A DNA stretch of 64,000 nucleotides from Paenibacillus glucanolyticus NBRC 15330 (GCF_004000885.1 NZ_BIMC01000008.1:159147-223146), one strand, 5' to 3'; shown: positions 1 to 8,120, counted from the first letter of the stretch. Numbers and translations are program-made. The notes: generated by a model not told the origin, from the letters alone.

Positions 1-279
1 AAGCGTATTGTCGGCGTTCCAGGGGATACCATTGAAGTAAAGGATCAGACGCTGTATGTTAACGGTGTGGCCAAGGAGGAAGGATACACCGATGTTGCGA
101 TCGAAGATCCAGGCTTTGAGCCTGTTACCCTCGAGGAGGGACGGTATTTTGTTATGGGAGATAACCGTCATCTCGGAAAGAGCAAGGACAGCCGCATGTT
201 TGGCAGTGTGAAGGAAAGCGACATTGTAGGCAGGGCGGAATTCATATTCTGGCCGCTGTCCGAGATCAAAAAGCTGTAG
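1..279 (+). CDS. Signal peptidase I, C-terminal part (gene starts before the window)
   Basis: The reading frame is open from base 1, so the start and the catalytic serine region lie upstream. The visible 92 residues carry the late conserved boxes of type I signal peptidases: the IVGVPGDTIE stretch (box D, residues 3-12 of the fragment) and VMGDNR..SKDSRMFG (box E). The family cleaves signal peptides from secreted preproteins at the outer face of the membrane; the catalytic lysine normally sits just before the box D segment, so it is at or just outside the window edge. The protein ends in a short EIKKL tail, usual for Bacillus-type enzymes. No terminator separates it clearly from the next gene, which begins 41 bases later. 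Confidence 0.93.
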   Translation, partial: KRIVGVPGDTIEVKDQTLYVNGVAKEEGYTDVAIEDPGFEPVTLEEGRYFVMGDNRHLGKSKDSRMFGSVKESDIVGRAEFIFWPLSEIKKL

Positions 280-320
280 CTGCCAATTGGACATCATCCC
301 AGGAAAGGAGGCGCTGGAGA

Positions 321-2174
321 ATGACCTACACACTCGGCTCGCACGCTCCTCCGCCTTCGGTTTGGGAGGAGCTCAAACAGGAACTGAAATCCGTTGCCCC
401 AGAGCTTGGTATTGATGATATCGGCTTTGCTTCGGCGGAACCGTTTCAGTCCTTGAAGGGAATCCTGCAGAATCATCGGGACAAAGGTTATGAATCCGGG
501 TTTGAAGAGCCGGATCTGGATAAGAGGGTTACTCCGGCTCTCCCGGGAAGCGAGCCCATGTCCTTAATCGCGATTGCGATAACGTACCATTCCAAAATGG
601 ACAACCCGCCAAAATCGGAGCCTGGAAAGTACAGGGGAATTATGGCGCGTTCTGCTTGGGGCAGAGATTACCATCAGGTGCTTCGGGAGGCCATGAGCCG
701 TCTGGAGGCTTTTATAAGAGAACGGGTACCGGATGCAAGACTTGAAAGCATGGTCGATACGGGAGCGCTTGTCGACCGGGCGGTTTCCCAGCGTGCAGGC
801 ATTGGCTTTAGTGCTAAGAACTGTGCCATCATATCTCCGAAGTTAGGCTCCTGGATATTCCTTGGCGAGATGATCACCAATATCCCGTTTCCGCCGGATA
901 CGCCGGTTACCGAGGACTGCGGGGAATGCACCAAGTGCATCGATGCTTGCCCTACCGGAGCGCTTGTGGGCCCGGGGCAGCTTAACGCCCAGCGCTGTAT
1001 TTCTTTTTTGACCCAAACCAAAGGGTTTCTGGACGAAGAAGTCATGCGCAAGATTGGCAACCGGCTGTACGGCTGTGATACCTGTCAGATTGTTTGTCCG
1101 AAGAATCGGGGCAAGAACTGGACTCATCAAGAGGCCTTCAAACCCGATCCTGAAAAAGCCAAGCCGCTGCTCCTGCCGATCCTTGATTTAAGCAACCGTG
1201 AATTCAAGGAAACGTTCGGAGATACATCTGCCGCTTGGCGCGGCCGAAAGCCGATACAGCGCAACGCTGTCATCGCGCTTGGCAACTTTAAAGATATTTC
1301 AGCTGTACCGAAGCTGAGCGAAGTACTGCTGAAAGACCCGCGCCCGGAGCTGCGGGGAACCGCTGCATGGGCTCTGGGCCGTATTGGAGGCGAAGAAGCG
1401 TTGAACAACTTAGAGAAAAGCATGAAATCAGAAGGGGATTCCCAAGTACGAGATATGCTGCAGCAAGCCTTGAATAAATTGAAGCCTGAACCGAATGAGA
1501 AAGAGGCCCCAACTGAGGCGCAAGCCGGGGGAGAAGCTTTATCCAGTGGCAACGCGTTGCCGGCTTCCCCGGATAAGGGAGATAAGCCGGAACAGGAGAG
1601 CCCCGCCATTCATGGAGTAGAGCCTATGGCCATTCCGGAAGGCGGACCCGAAGTTTTGTATTATGACGAAATTCAATCGCCGATCGGACCTTTAACGGTT
1701 TGTTCAACGGAGAAGGGACTTTGTCTGATTGAGTTCGGCAGCTTCTATGTAAAGGAAGCAGTCATCCAGCAGTGGTCTCGGACCTGGGCCGGCAACGGCG
1801 GTTACCAGCGGGACGAGGCGAGGTTAGCTCCTGCGACAGCGCAGCTGGAACGGTATTTTTCAGGTGAGCTGAAGGAGTTTGAGATCCTACTGGATATGCG
1901 GGGAACCTCATTCCAATTGCAAGTATGGGAAGCTTTGAAATCCATTCCTTACGGGACGGTTTGTTCTTATAAGGATATAGCCGAATCCATCGGTCGTCCA
2001 AAAGCCGTGCGTGCTGTAGGCGGTGCAAACAACAAAAATCCTGTGCCGATTATCGTGCCATGCCACCGGGTGATTGGAACCGACGGGGCGCTGATTGGAT
2101 ATGCCGGCGGCCCGGAAATTAAACGTACCTTGTTAACGCTGGAAGGGGCTATGCCTGACCGGAAAGGGTCGTAA
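321..2174 (+). CDS. queG: Epoxyqueuosine reductase (QueG) fused to O6-methylguanine-DNA methyltransferase (Ogt)
   Basis: One uninterrupted 617-residue frame with an AAAGGAGG ribosome site at 303-310. Residues 1-300 are QueG-like: MVDTGALVDR around Asp146 (catalytic Asp region) and two [4Fe-4S] motifs, C200-x2-C203-x2-C206-x3-C210-P and C252-x2-C255-x3-C259-P. Residues about 310-385 form HEAT/PBS-type repeats, as in the C-terminus of QueG. A polar Glu/Pro/Ser linker (about 388-445) leads to an alkyltransferase module (about 448-612) with the IPYGTVCSYKDIA helix and the PCHRV active site, Cys581. QueG performs the last step of queuosine synthesis in tRNA; Ogt repairs alkylated guanine. Both are normally separate (about 380 and 170 aa). 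All key residues of both halves are present, so both activities are plausible; a functional link is inference. Confidence 0.92.
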   Translation: MTYTLGSHAPPPSVWEELKQELKSVAPELGIDDIGFASAEPFQSLKGILQNHRDKGYESGFEEPDLDKRVTPALPGSEPMSLIAIAITYHSKMDNPPKSEPGKYRGIMARSAWGRDYHQVLREAMSRLEAFIRERVPDARLESMVDTGALVDRAVSQRAGIGFSAKNCAIISPKLGSWIFLGEMITNIPFPPDTPVTEDCGECTKCIDACPTGALVGPGQLNAQRCISFLTQTKGFLDEEVMRKIGNRLYGCDTCQIVCPKNRGKNWTHQEAFKPDPEKAKPLLLPILDLSNREFKETFGDTSAAWRGRKPIQRNAVIALGNFKDISAVPKLSEVLLKDPRPELRGTAAWALGRIGGEEALNNLEKSMKSEGDSQVRDMLQQALNKLKPEPNEKEAPTEAQAGGEALSSGNALPASPDKGDKPEQESPAIHGVEPMAIPEGGPEVLYYDEIQSPIGPLTVCSTEKGLCLIEFGSFYVKEAVIQQWSRTWAGNGGYQRDEARLAPATAQLERYFSGELKEFEILLDMRGTSFQLQVWEALKSIPYGTVCSYKDIAESIGRPKAVRAVGGANNKNPVPIIVPCHRVIGTDGALIGYAGGPEIKRTLLTLEGAMPDRKGS

Positions 2175-2317
2175 GGGATCTAAGGTGCCATCATGGGACT
2201 GCCTGGCTGCTATATATCCGTTATTTTCATTTGCTGTGTCGAAAAGGACATGCTATGATAGGTTCGTATATGCGCCATTAAATGGTAAATATTAGTATAG
2301 TAGAAGGTGGTCAAGTG

Positions 2318-2554
2318 ATGAACTATGTCATTCCGATTATTACATTGATCGTGGGTCTGGTTGGCGGATTTTTCATCGGTGTATTCTATCTCCGCAAGCA
2401 GCTGGAGAAGATGCAGAATGATCCGCAAATGCTGCAGAAGATGGCCAAACAAATGGGGTACAACATGAACGGCAAGCAAATGCAGCGTGCGCAGCAAATG
2501 ATGAAAAATCAGCCAATGCCTGGTAAAGGTCAAGGTCGTAAACGCAAATCATAA
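2318..2554 (+). CDS. YneF-type UPF0154 small membrane protein
   Basis: 78 residues. An N-terminal transmembrane helix (residues about 4-24, rich in I, V, G and F) is followed by a short basic/Met-rich tail with LEKMQNDPQML and a very basic end (GQGRKRKS). This is the layout of the UPF0154/YneF family of Bacillota, single-pass proteins of about 72-78 aa with no firmly known role. I start at ATG 2318 (preceded by GAAGGTGG), because the longer frame from 2282 adds 12 residues before the helix and makes it longer than the family. It stands alone between queG and folE. A small imperfect stem (GCCGCT/AGCGGC, 2613-2627) follows it, without a clear U tract. Confidence 0.85.
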   Translation: MNYVIPIITLIVGLVGGFFIGVFYLRKQLEKMQNDPQMLQKMAKQMGYNMNGKQMQRAQQMMKNQPMPGKGQGRKRKS

Positions 2555-2675
2555 TGCCAGAAGGCCCGCTCGCGTCTACATTTAGGACGGAGGGGCATTT
2601 CTATTTAAAAAGGCCGCTAACAGCGGCTATAAGTTAACCGTTTGCTTTTTTTTGGGACGGAAAGGGGGATGTACT

Positions 2676-3269
2676 GTGGCGGGCGTAAAAGATTATGTAA
2701 ATAACAAAGTAGGCGAAAACCGAGAGCAGATCGAGTACCATGTAGAGCAGATTTTGAAGCTGATCGGTGAAGATACCGAGCGTGAGGGACTGCTTGAGAC
2801 ACCGGCCCGCGTGACACGGATGTACGAGGAGATTTTTGCGGGATACGAAGTCGATCCTAAGGATGTTCTCGGCGTTACATTTGACGAAAATCACGAGGAA
2901 CTGGTTATTGTAAAGGATATCGTCTATTACAGTCAGTGTGAGCACCATATGGCGCCGTTCTTCGGTAAAGTTCATATCGGTTATGTCCCAAGCGGCAAAA
3001 TCGCTGGCCTGAGCAAGCTGGCACGCCTGGTAGAGGCGGTTACCCGCCGGCTTCAGGTACAGGAGCGCATCACCTCGCAAATCGCGGATATTATGGTCGA
3101 GGCGCTGGAGCCAAACGGTGTCATGGTCGTTGTGGAAGGCGAGCATCTGTGCATGTGCGCGCGCGGCGTGAAGAAGCCAGGCAGCAAGACTGTAACGTCA
3201 GCTGTCCGCGGAAGCTTCCGGAGCGATTCCGCGCAGCGTTCGGAATTCCTGTCTTTGATCAAAGACTAA
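2676..3269 (+). CDS. folE: GTP cyclohydrolase I
   Basis: 197 residues from GTG 2676, preceded by AAAGGGGGAT; a TTG at 2652 would add 8 residues without a ribosome site. The enzyme converts GTP to 7,8-dihydroneopterin triphosphate, the first step of folate synthesis and also the entry to queuosine, a pathway represented by the QueG gene upstream. Visible family marks are the QCEHHMAPF motif (zinc-binding Cys and His) and the later [11 protein letters not shown] motif with the other zinc-binding Cys. Length and ends match the cytosolic homodecamer-forming family. I looked for a tetrahydrofolate riboswitch in the leader and saw none. A strong terminator follows directly. Confidence 0.96.
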   Translation: MAGVKDYVNNKVGENREQIEYHVEQILKLIGEDTEREGLLETPARVTRMYEEIFAGYEVDPKDVLGVTFDENHEELVIVKDIVYYSQCEHHMAPFFGKVHIGYVPSGKIAGLSKLARLVEAVTRRLQVQERITSQIADIMVEALEPNGVMVVVEGEHLCMCARGVKKPGSKTVTSAVRGSFRSDSAQRSEFLSLIKD

Positions 3270-3284
3270 GAATGAGGATAATGG

Positions 3285-3320
3285 AAAAAGGCTTCGCCCA
3301 CGGAGGCGAAGCCTTTTTTT
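3285..3320. terminator. Bidirectional intrinsic terminator after folE and the lipase module
   Basis: A perfect 9-bp stem (GGCTTCGCC 3290-3298 / GGCGAAGCC 3305-3313) has a run of A on its left and seven T on its right, so it can stop folE transcripts on the plus strand and the converging operon on the minus strand. Confidence 0.9.
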
Positions 3321-3369
3321 GCTGTATGATGAATGGATATTTTAAATACTTCAAGATGAGCATGAGGAC

Positions 3370-3642
3370 CTATGATGCGCCATCTACCTGTTTCATATAT
3401 TGTACATACTGGGTGAGGTTGCTTTTGTGTTCCTCGATATCCTTGATCCGGCGGGACATTTCCAGGAAGAAGGCTTCGATCTGCTCCCGTAAAACATGGG
3501 CTGACTGGCCTTTCCAATCCTGCAGACGGGCGTACATGACCTTCGCTTCCTGTTCGTCAGCCTGGATGGCGGCCAGCAGTCCCGACAGCTCACGTTCTGC
3601 TTGAAGCAAATCATCAAGTTCCAGCAAAATTTCTCGACTCAT
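3370..3642 (-). CDS. WXG100-like helical-hairpin protein, likely type VII secretion partner
   Basis: 90 residues, almost entirely predicted helix, with a W43-K-G45 (WxG) motif between two helices (about 5-41 and 48-85). That is the size and layout of WXG100/EsxA-type proteins, which act as substrates or targeting partners of type VII secretion systems (T7SS). Ribosome site GGGAGGG precedes ATG 3642. It is the last gene of a minus-strand set after the lipase (gap 32 bases). In known T7SS toxin loci small helical proteins bind the helical targeting domain of the toxin; a similar role here is inferred from gene order and the WxG motif. No secretion machinery genes (essC, yukD) are in the window. 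No close homologue is recognised by me. Confidence 0.72.
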   Translation of the reverse strand: MSREILLELDDLLQAERELSGLLAAIQADEQEAKVMYARLQDWKGQSAHVLREQIEAFFLEMSRRIKDIEEHKSNLTQYVQYMKQVDGAS

Positions 3643-3674
3643 ATCTTTCCCTCCCGGTCACTTCTTATAGATGT

Positions 3675-4934
3675 TTACCCGATGTTGTCTGTCCGCTCAA
3701 ATAGATCAGCCTTGAATTTAATGTACTGAACAATATCCGTGGTATGCTGCAAATGCCACTGGCTCATCGACATGATGGATGCATCCAGTTGCTGTACAAT
3801 TGGCTGGAGGCGTCTGCTGTGACTGGAATACATATACTTAGCGAGACGCTGCCTGATTCCTTGAACTTCGGCATCGCTTTGCTGGGCGTGTGTTCTCCAT
3901 TTCTCGGCCACACTTCGGAGCTCGGCAGGGGTGACCTGGATGGTGCTGGAGGAACTGCCTGCAGCATCTCTATTTAGGCCCAAGAATGGAGATAAGGCTC
4001 CTGCAGTTCCAAGTATCATGTTCCTCAACCCATCAAAGAGCATGCTTTCTGATGGGACTCGGGGAGACTCGATAGACTTGTCAGAGCTGCCGTCATACAG
4101 AGGGTTGGAAATGTACCCATTCTCGAATTGATATCGTTCAAGCTGATGATAATTCGGATCCCCTAGTGTATTATCAATTTTTTGTTTTATGCTAATCCCA
4201 TCGTTAGCATCTTGGTAACTAGAGTCTATGTAATAGGTAGAGCCTACGTGGCCGTCATAACCTCCCAAAGTGCCACTGGCAATAATATCACCTGGATGCG
4301 CAAAATTAATAATCTGGGAGTCGAACCCCCCATCCTCGGCTTTTCTTCTAAATTCCGGAGACAGACTCCCAATAACAGAGGGGGCACTAAAAGTCACAGC
4401 TGTCATACCTGTATAAGCAGCAGCATATTGTGCATTTGCACCGCCGAGTGAGTGACCTGTCAGAGAAAAATTTAGATCTTTATGTTTTTCCTGCATTTCT
4501 TTAGCGTAGTCTTCCGCCTGGTACATCTGATTGGTACCCAGAATATTCATATTCTTATCAAGCTTTCTTGAAGTTTCGCCGAGCCAATCGTTGATGCTGC
4601 TAATTCCAACCGCATCCTCAAATTTGGTTAGATGGTCCTCAAATGGTCTTTCAATTTCAGCTTTCCTTTTGAGTTCCGCAATTCCAATTCCAACATCACT
4701 TACATAATCAGGTATAGATGCTGATAACTGCGCTTCTCCCTCTGTCCCTCTGTATGCAATGACCGCTTCCCCAGTATCTCTATTCACAAAAGTGACAGCA
4801 TCAAATCCTGACAACTTATAGCTTTTAGTATTTTCTAAAACCTCCCATTGTGGAAGATCCTCAATTTGAGAGCCTTCTTTTAGATCCTTGTATGCCAATC
4901 TGGATAAAATGTTATATGTTTCATCATTGACCAT
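3675..4934 (-). CDS. Lipase with C-terminal WXG-like helical domain (putative T7SS effector, reverse domain order)
   Basis: 419 residues from ATG 4934, chosen because GGAGGAA sits 6 bases upstream; the longer frame from 4952 lacks a good site. The N-terminal 275 residues are a class-3-type alpha/beta hydrolase: AYRGTEG near residue 61, nucleophile elbow GHSLGG with Ser162, Asp216 in HPGDII, and a candidate His263 in NYHQL. A hinge follows, then a Ser-rich spacer (about 326-330), then residues 331-419, an alpha-helical domain opening TIQVTPAELRSVAEKW, resembling WXG100/LXG-type targeting domains. There is no signal peptide. Toxin-first, targeting-domain-last order is known for the staphylococcal T7SS lipase TslA. 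The neighbours (lipoprotein upstream, WxG protein downstream) fit that scheme. Activity and secretion are inferred. Confidence 0.78.
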   Translation of the reverse strand: MVNDETYNILSRLAYKDLKEGSQIEDLPQWEVLENTKSYKLSGFDAVTFVNRDTGEAVIAYRGTEGEAQLSASIPDYVSDVGIGIAELKRKAEIERPFEDHLTKFEDAVGISSINDWLGETSRKLDKNMNILGTNQMYQAEDYAKEMQEKHKDLNFSLTGHSLGGANAQYAAAYTGMTAVTFSAPSVIGSLSPEFRRKAEDGGFDSQIINFAHPGDIIASGTLGGYDGHVGSTYYIDSSYQDANDGISIKQKIDNTLGDPNYHQLERYQFENGYISNPLYDGSSDKSIESPRVPSESMLFDGLRNMILGTAGALSPFLGLNRDAAGSSSSTIQVTPAELRSVAEKWRTHAQQSDAEVQGIRQRLAKYMYSSHSRRLQPIVQQLDASIMSMSQWHLQHTTDIVQYIKFKADLFERTDNIG

Positions 4935-4962
4935 GATGAGTTCCTCCATCAAACATAATTCA

Positions 4963-5352
4963 TTATTTTTGCTTCTTAGATTGGATAACCTTCTTTAGTT
5001 CAGGACTCATGACAAAATTTTTGGTTTGAAAGGTTTTGTAATTTACAGAAATATTAAATGTTTGATCTTTATGTCCAATGACATATCCTTCAACATCAAT
5101 CTCATCTGCGACATAGGTAGGCATTTTCTTTTGGTTTGTTATCTCAACTTCCAGGTCATATTCTTCCTTGAAGAATTGAATTGCAGTTTCTCTGGTTTGG
5201 CTCATTAATTCATCATCATGGTTTGTAATGTCATCCGTGATACCTGAGGTATTGTTGTTTTTATTTGAATTCATATTTTGACAACCCCCTAGTACAACCA
5301 TTGTTAACATAAGGAATATGAATGGTTTTTTCCACCCTAATCGGGTAAGCAT
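4963..5352 (-). CDS. Small lipoprotein, candidate immunity protein to the adjacent lipase
   Basis: 129 residues. A signal peptide with hydrophobic core (residues 10-21) ends in the lipobox LGGC, so the mature protein would be lipid-anchored at Cys24 on the outer membrane face. The rest is a polar Asn-rich linker (25-50) and a small alpha/beta domain (about 55-125) with the pattern ...EGYVIGHKDQTFNISVNY..., which resembles DUF1433-type lipoproteins. That family is linked to extracellular lipase toxins in staphylococci, where it gives self-protection. Here it lies 28 bases upstream of the lipase start on the same strand, so co-expression is likely. Family assignment is by eye and moderate; immunity is inferred from context. 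ATG 5352 has only a moderate upstream purine stretch. Confidence 0.7.
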   Translation of the reverse strand: MLTRLGWKKPFIFLMLTMVVLGGCQNMNSNKNNNTSGITDDITNHDDELMSQTRETAIQFFKEEYDLEVEITNQKKMPTYVADEIDVEGYVIGHKDQTFNISVNYKTFQTKNFVMSPELKKVIQSKKQK

Positions 5353-5485
5353 ATCAATTTCATCCCTTCCAGATGTTCATTCATTCTTTTTATCATAATC
5401 CAGTAAATAGGAGACTTCAACCGAATAAATAACCAGAGTAATGGTTATTAAGACCTAACAACGTGGTTATCTGAAATAATGGATA

Positions 5486-5523
5486 AGCCCTCCCTAAACT
5501 TCAGAAGCGAAGTAAGGAGGGCT
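5486..5523 (-). terminator. Probable terminator after the superoxide dismutase gene
   Basis: An 8-bp perfect stem (AGCCCTCC 5486-5493 / GGAGGGCT 5516-5523) encloses a second small stem (ACTTC/GAAGT). It lies just past the minus-strand sod gene. The downstream U tract is poor, so termination strength is uncertain. Confidence 0.6.
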
Positions 5524-5575
5524 ATAGCTTAATACCCAATATTAACCATTGCGAAGCAATCCAGCTGGATTTTGC

Positions 5576-6745
5576 TTAGAACGGCTTCCATTTTAACTTG
5601 CTGGCATGTTTGAAGCGATCCGCAACCTCTGGCCAGTAGACCACTTTCCACCAGTCGTTAATGTAATCTTTCCGTTTATTCTGATGTTTGAGGTAATAGG
5701 CATGCTCCCATACATCCAGGGTGAGGAGAGGGACGACATCCCATTGGGACAGGTTCTGGTGTTTCTCAGCCTGTAAAATTTCAAGCCGATGGCTGCGCGG
5801 GCTCCAGACGAGGATGGCCCAGCCGCCGCCTTCCACCTTGTCTGCTGCTTCGGTAAATTGCTTCTTAAAGCGATCGAAGCTGCCGAAATAATTCTTGATT
5901 TGCTGGGCAAGCTCCCCGCCCGGTTCGCCGCCGCCCCGAGGGTTCATAATATTCCAGAAGATCGTGTGCAGATAATGGCCGGCACCATTGAAGGCCAGCT
6001 CGCGTTCCCAATGTTTCACGAGTTCGAAATCTCCGCTTTTTCGGGCTTCCTCCAATTTCTTCTCCGCTTTGTTCAAGCCGTCGACATAGCTCTGATGGTG
6101 AATGTCATGATGAATCCGCATTGTCTTTTCATCAATGTAAGGCTCAAGCGCATCATAAGCGTAAGGGAGAGGGGGGAGGCGGTGTCCACCAATCGGGACG
6201 GCCTGACCGCTGTCGCCCATGCCTTGAATGGACAGCTCAGCCTCTGAGAGAGAGAGTGGAGGGGACGAGGCCTCATGAAGCGTCATGGATTGTTGCGGCA
6301 TATCCATGAATCGCTCCAATGCTCCAGCGGAGTTGAGGGTCTCCAGTGCGTTCAGGAAATACTCGGACTCCCGGATGACGTGATGTACAACCGTACCGGC
6401 AAGCGGTACCTTCTGAACGGCTTCGCTATTCTCCTTCAGTCCGTGCAGCTGGCGGATGAACTCTCTGGATTGCTCGCAGGAGGCTCGAAGCAGCTGCTCT
6501 ACCTGGGCCAGCACTTGAGGTGAAGGAGGCGCATGGTTGCTGAGAATGTGGCGCAGAAGTTCGTCAGCGACTTTTTCTGTATCGGCAAATACGAGGGCCC
6601 ACTGATCCAGCATCTGAACGTAGACCGGTTCCAGATCAGGAACTACGGCTTTAATCAGCCCGGTATGTTTCCTTTCCTGATGTTTCCAATAGCGAATTTC
6701 CTCCAATAATCGTACCGGGAGTTTCGCTCCATAATGAAATAACAT
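5576..6745 (-). CDS. Superoxide dismutase (Mn-type) with N-terminal DUF2935-like helical domain
   Basis: 389 residues from ATG 6745, where GGAGGG precedes the start; the frame stays open to 7003 but has no site there. Residues about 185-389 are an Fe/Mn superoxide dismutase with the four metal ligands His212 (in HHDIHHQSY), His260 (HTIFW), Asp344 and His348 (DVWEHAYY). A Gly near residue 257 and a Gln at about 330 suggest the Mn-type active site. Residues 1-150 contain EIRYWKHQERKHT and a later HVIRESEYFLNAL, the paired E..H helices typical of DUF2935, a ferritin-like fold that may bind metal. Between them is a Ser/Pro-rich linker. Ordinary SODs are about 200 aa. No signal peptide is seen, so it is probably cytosolic. 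It detoxifies superoxide; the role of the extra domain is unknown. Confidence 0.9.
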   Translation of the reverse strand: MLFHYGAKLPVRLLEEIRYWKHQERKHTGLIKAVVPDLEPVYVQMLDQWALVFADTEKVADELLRHILSNHAPPSPQVLAQVEQLLRASCEQSREFIRQLHGLKENSEAVQKVPLAGTVVHHVIRESEYFLNALETLNSAGALERFMDMPQQSMTLHEASSPPLSLSEAELSIQGMGDSGQAVPIGGHRLPPLPYAYDALEPYIDEKTMRIHHDIHHQSYVDGLNKAEKKLEEARKSGDFELVKHWERELAFNGAGHYLHTIFWNIMNPRGGGEPGGELAQQIKNYFGSFDRFKKQFTEAADKVEGGGWAILVWSPRSHRLEILQAEKHQNLSQWDVVPLLTLDVWEHAYYLKHQNKRKDYINDWWKVVYWPEVADRFKHASKLKWKPF

Positions 6746-6808
6746 GTCCGTTCCCTCCAGTATCAGCTTCACTAAACTCACTATATTCATTTTGCAGCCT
6801 GTATTATG

Positions 6809-6850
6809 TGGAAAAAATAAAATCCCCTCACTGCTCCAGGCAGTAGGGGG
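6809..6850 (-). terminator. Terminator after the alpha/beta hydrolase gene
   Basis: On the minus strand a near-complementary stem (6841-6850 with 6824-6833, two mismatches, 7-base loop) is followed by TTTTATTTTTT. It lies between the hydrolase stop (6906) and the sod start (6745). Confidence 0.72.
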
Positions 6851-6905
6851 TTGGAACATAGTATGGAGCTGCGGCATCTCGCAATGAATGCTATTATCCG
6901 GAACG

Positions 6906-7898
6906 TCACGGTCCTTCCGGTGTTTCAAGTTTGCCGAGGAAGGTTGATACTCTGCGTAAATATTCTTTAGGATGCTCACGGAAGATAAGTTCATGATGGG
7001 CATCTTCTACGATCCAGGAATCCGAATCCGCATGACTCTGATTGGACGCAATTTTCTCGGCGATCGGGTAAGGCGCCTTATCGTCTTTCGTTCCGTGAAT
7101 GAACAAGGTCGGGAACGGATAGTCATGCTTCTTCACTTCGTTGTAAGGGATCTGATCCAGACTTGTGCCGTTGAGGACCGGGAAGAGCAGCTCCAGAATC
7201 TCCAGAGATGGATGCCGCGGAAGATTAATCTGGTTATGGATATTGTGGTAAAGCGTGTCCGGCTCGAGCAAAAATGCACTGTCCAGGATCATGGCGTCCA
7301 CATCTTTGGTCTCAAGCCCCGCCTGGAGAGCAGTACCGGCACCCATGGAGAAACCCCAGACGACAATCTGCTTCGCGCCGCGCTGTTTCACATGCTCAAT
7401 GGCACCGAGAAGCTGGCGTTTCTCTTCCTTGCCGCCGGTCGCCACTTCCTTGCTGGTCTGGGACGCAAAGCCGTAATCAAACATCAGCACATTAAAATTC
7501 ATGTTGTGCGCGTAATGGGCGATATCGTACATAGGAACCCAGGTTTCCTCCCGGTTGGCGCCGTAGCCGTGGCTCAGCACGATGGTTTTGGAGGAATTCT
7601 CTGCCGGTATATACCACCCGTTAATATTCCGTTTACCATCAATCGAGTGGAATGTGACATTCTCGTAATTCATATCTTTAGCGAGTTTGGGATTGGAATA
7701 GAGCGGAGCAACCGTCGGATTCGACAATACCCAAGCAATATAGGCATGCAGTGCAATAAAACAGAAAACTAGAAAAAAAACGACAGATAACAACAACGCT
7801 AATATAATATGCTTAAAACGAACCAGGCCTGTCGACAGCTCGGCTGGCGTGTCATTCAATTGGGAGAGTGGGGCATTACTACCAGTTGTTGTACTCAT
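6906..7898 (-). CDS. Membrane-anchored alpha/beta hydrolase (YqkD-like)
   Basis: 330 residues. A polar N-terminus is followed by one transmembrane helix (about 30-55), then an alpha/beta hydrolase domain: oxyanion segment LSHGYGANRE (108-117), nucleophile elbow GFSMGAG with Ser184, acid Asp272 or Asp273 in HGTKDD, and His301/302 in EDAHHEL. All triad elements are present. The family includes Bacillus YqkD and related serine hydrolases whose substrates are unknown. The topology (one N-terminal helix, large C-terminal part) suggests the catalytic domain is held at the membrane, most likely on the outer side. Start ATG 7898 has a GGAGGGGCC site upstream. It is a single-gene unit with its own terminator. 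Confidence 0.85.
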   Translation of the reverse strand: MSTTTGSNAPLSQLNDTPAELSTGLVRFKHIILALLLSVVFFLVFCFIALHAYIAWVLSNPTVAPLYSNPKLAKDMNYENVTFHSIDGKRNINGWYIPAENSSKTIVLSHGYGANREETWVPMYDIAHYAHNMNFNVLMFDYGFASQTSKEVATGGKEEKRQLLGAIEHVKQRGAKQIVVWGFSMGAGTALQAGLETKDVDAMILDSAFLLEPDTLYHNIHNQINLPRHPSLEILELLFPVLNGTSLDQIPYNEVKKHDYPFPTLFIHGTKDDKAPYPIAEKIASNQSHADSDSWIVEDAHHELIFREHPKEYLRRVSTFLGKLETPEGP

Positions 7899-8043
7899 AA
7901 GTGGCCCCTCCTTACCATATAGTCGGATTTTTTTTCGTTAAAGTGAAAATATCGAAATTTATAATAATCGTATGCCCGGTGGCCTATAAAGTCAATGCAA
8001 ATCCATAGATTGTAAGACAAATGTAAAGTCCCGGTGCGAATGG

Positions 8044-8072
8044 TTTACTTTTGAGAATAATTCTCATATAAT
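8044..8072 (+). promoter_or_regulatory. Promoter of the IclR gene with a Fur-like 7-1-7 palindrome in the spacer
   Basis: TTTACT (8044-8049), 17 bases, TATAAT (8067-8072). The spacer contains TGAGAATAATTCTCA (8052-8066), a perfect 7-1-7 palindrome that differs from the Fur-type core TGATAATNATTATCA at two symmetric positions. Binding of a Fur-family repressor here would block the promoter; this is inference. Confidence 0.6.
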
Positions 8073-8084
8073 TATTGTAACCAG

Positions 8085-8101
8085 GTTTCATACAATGAAA
8101 C
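8085..8101. promoter_or_regulatory. Inverted repeat GTTTCA-N5-TGAAAC, putative IclR operator
   Basis: A perfect 6-5-6 inverted repeat lies 12-28 bases after the TATAAT box and 20 bases before the IclR start codon. The same repeat with the same spacing occurs in the aconitase leader at 14024-14040, which points to one regulator acting at both places. Confidence 0.6.
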
Positions 8102-8120
8102 ACGAGAGGAGCAGGTCGGG

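Noticed and set aside
2555..2675. Tetrahydrofolate riboswitch before folE
   Set aside because: The gap lacks the conserved junctions; only a small unrelated stem is present.
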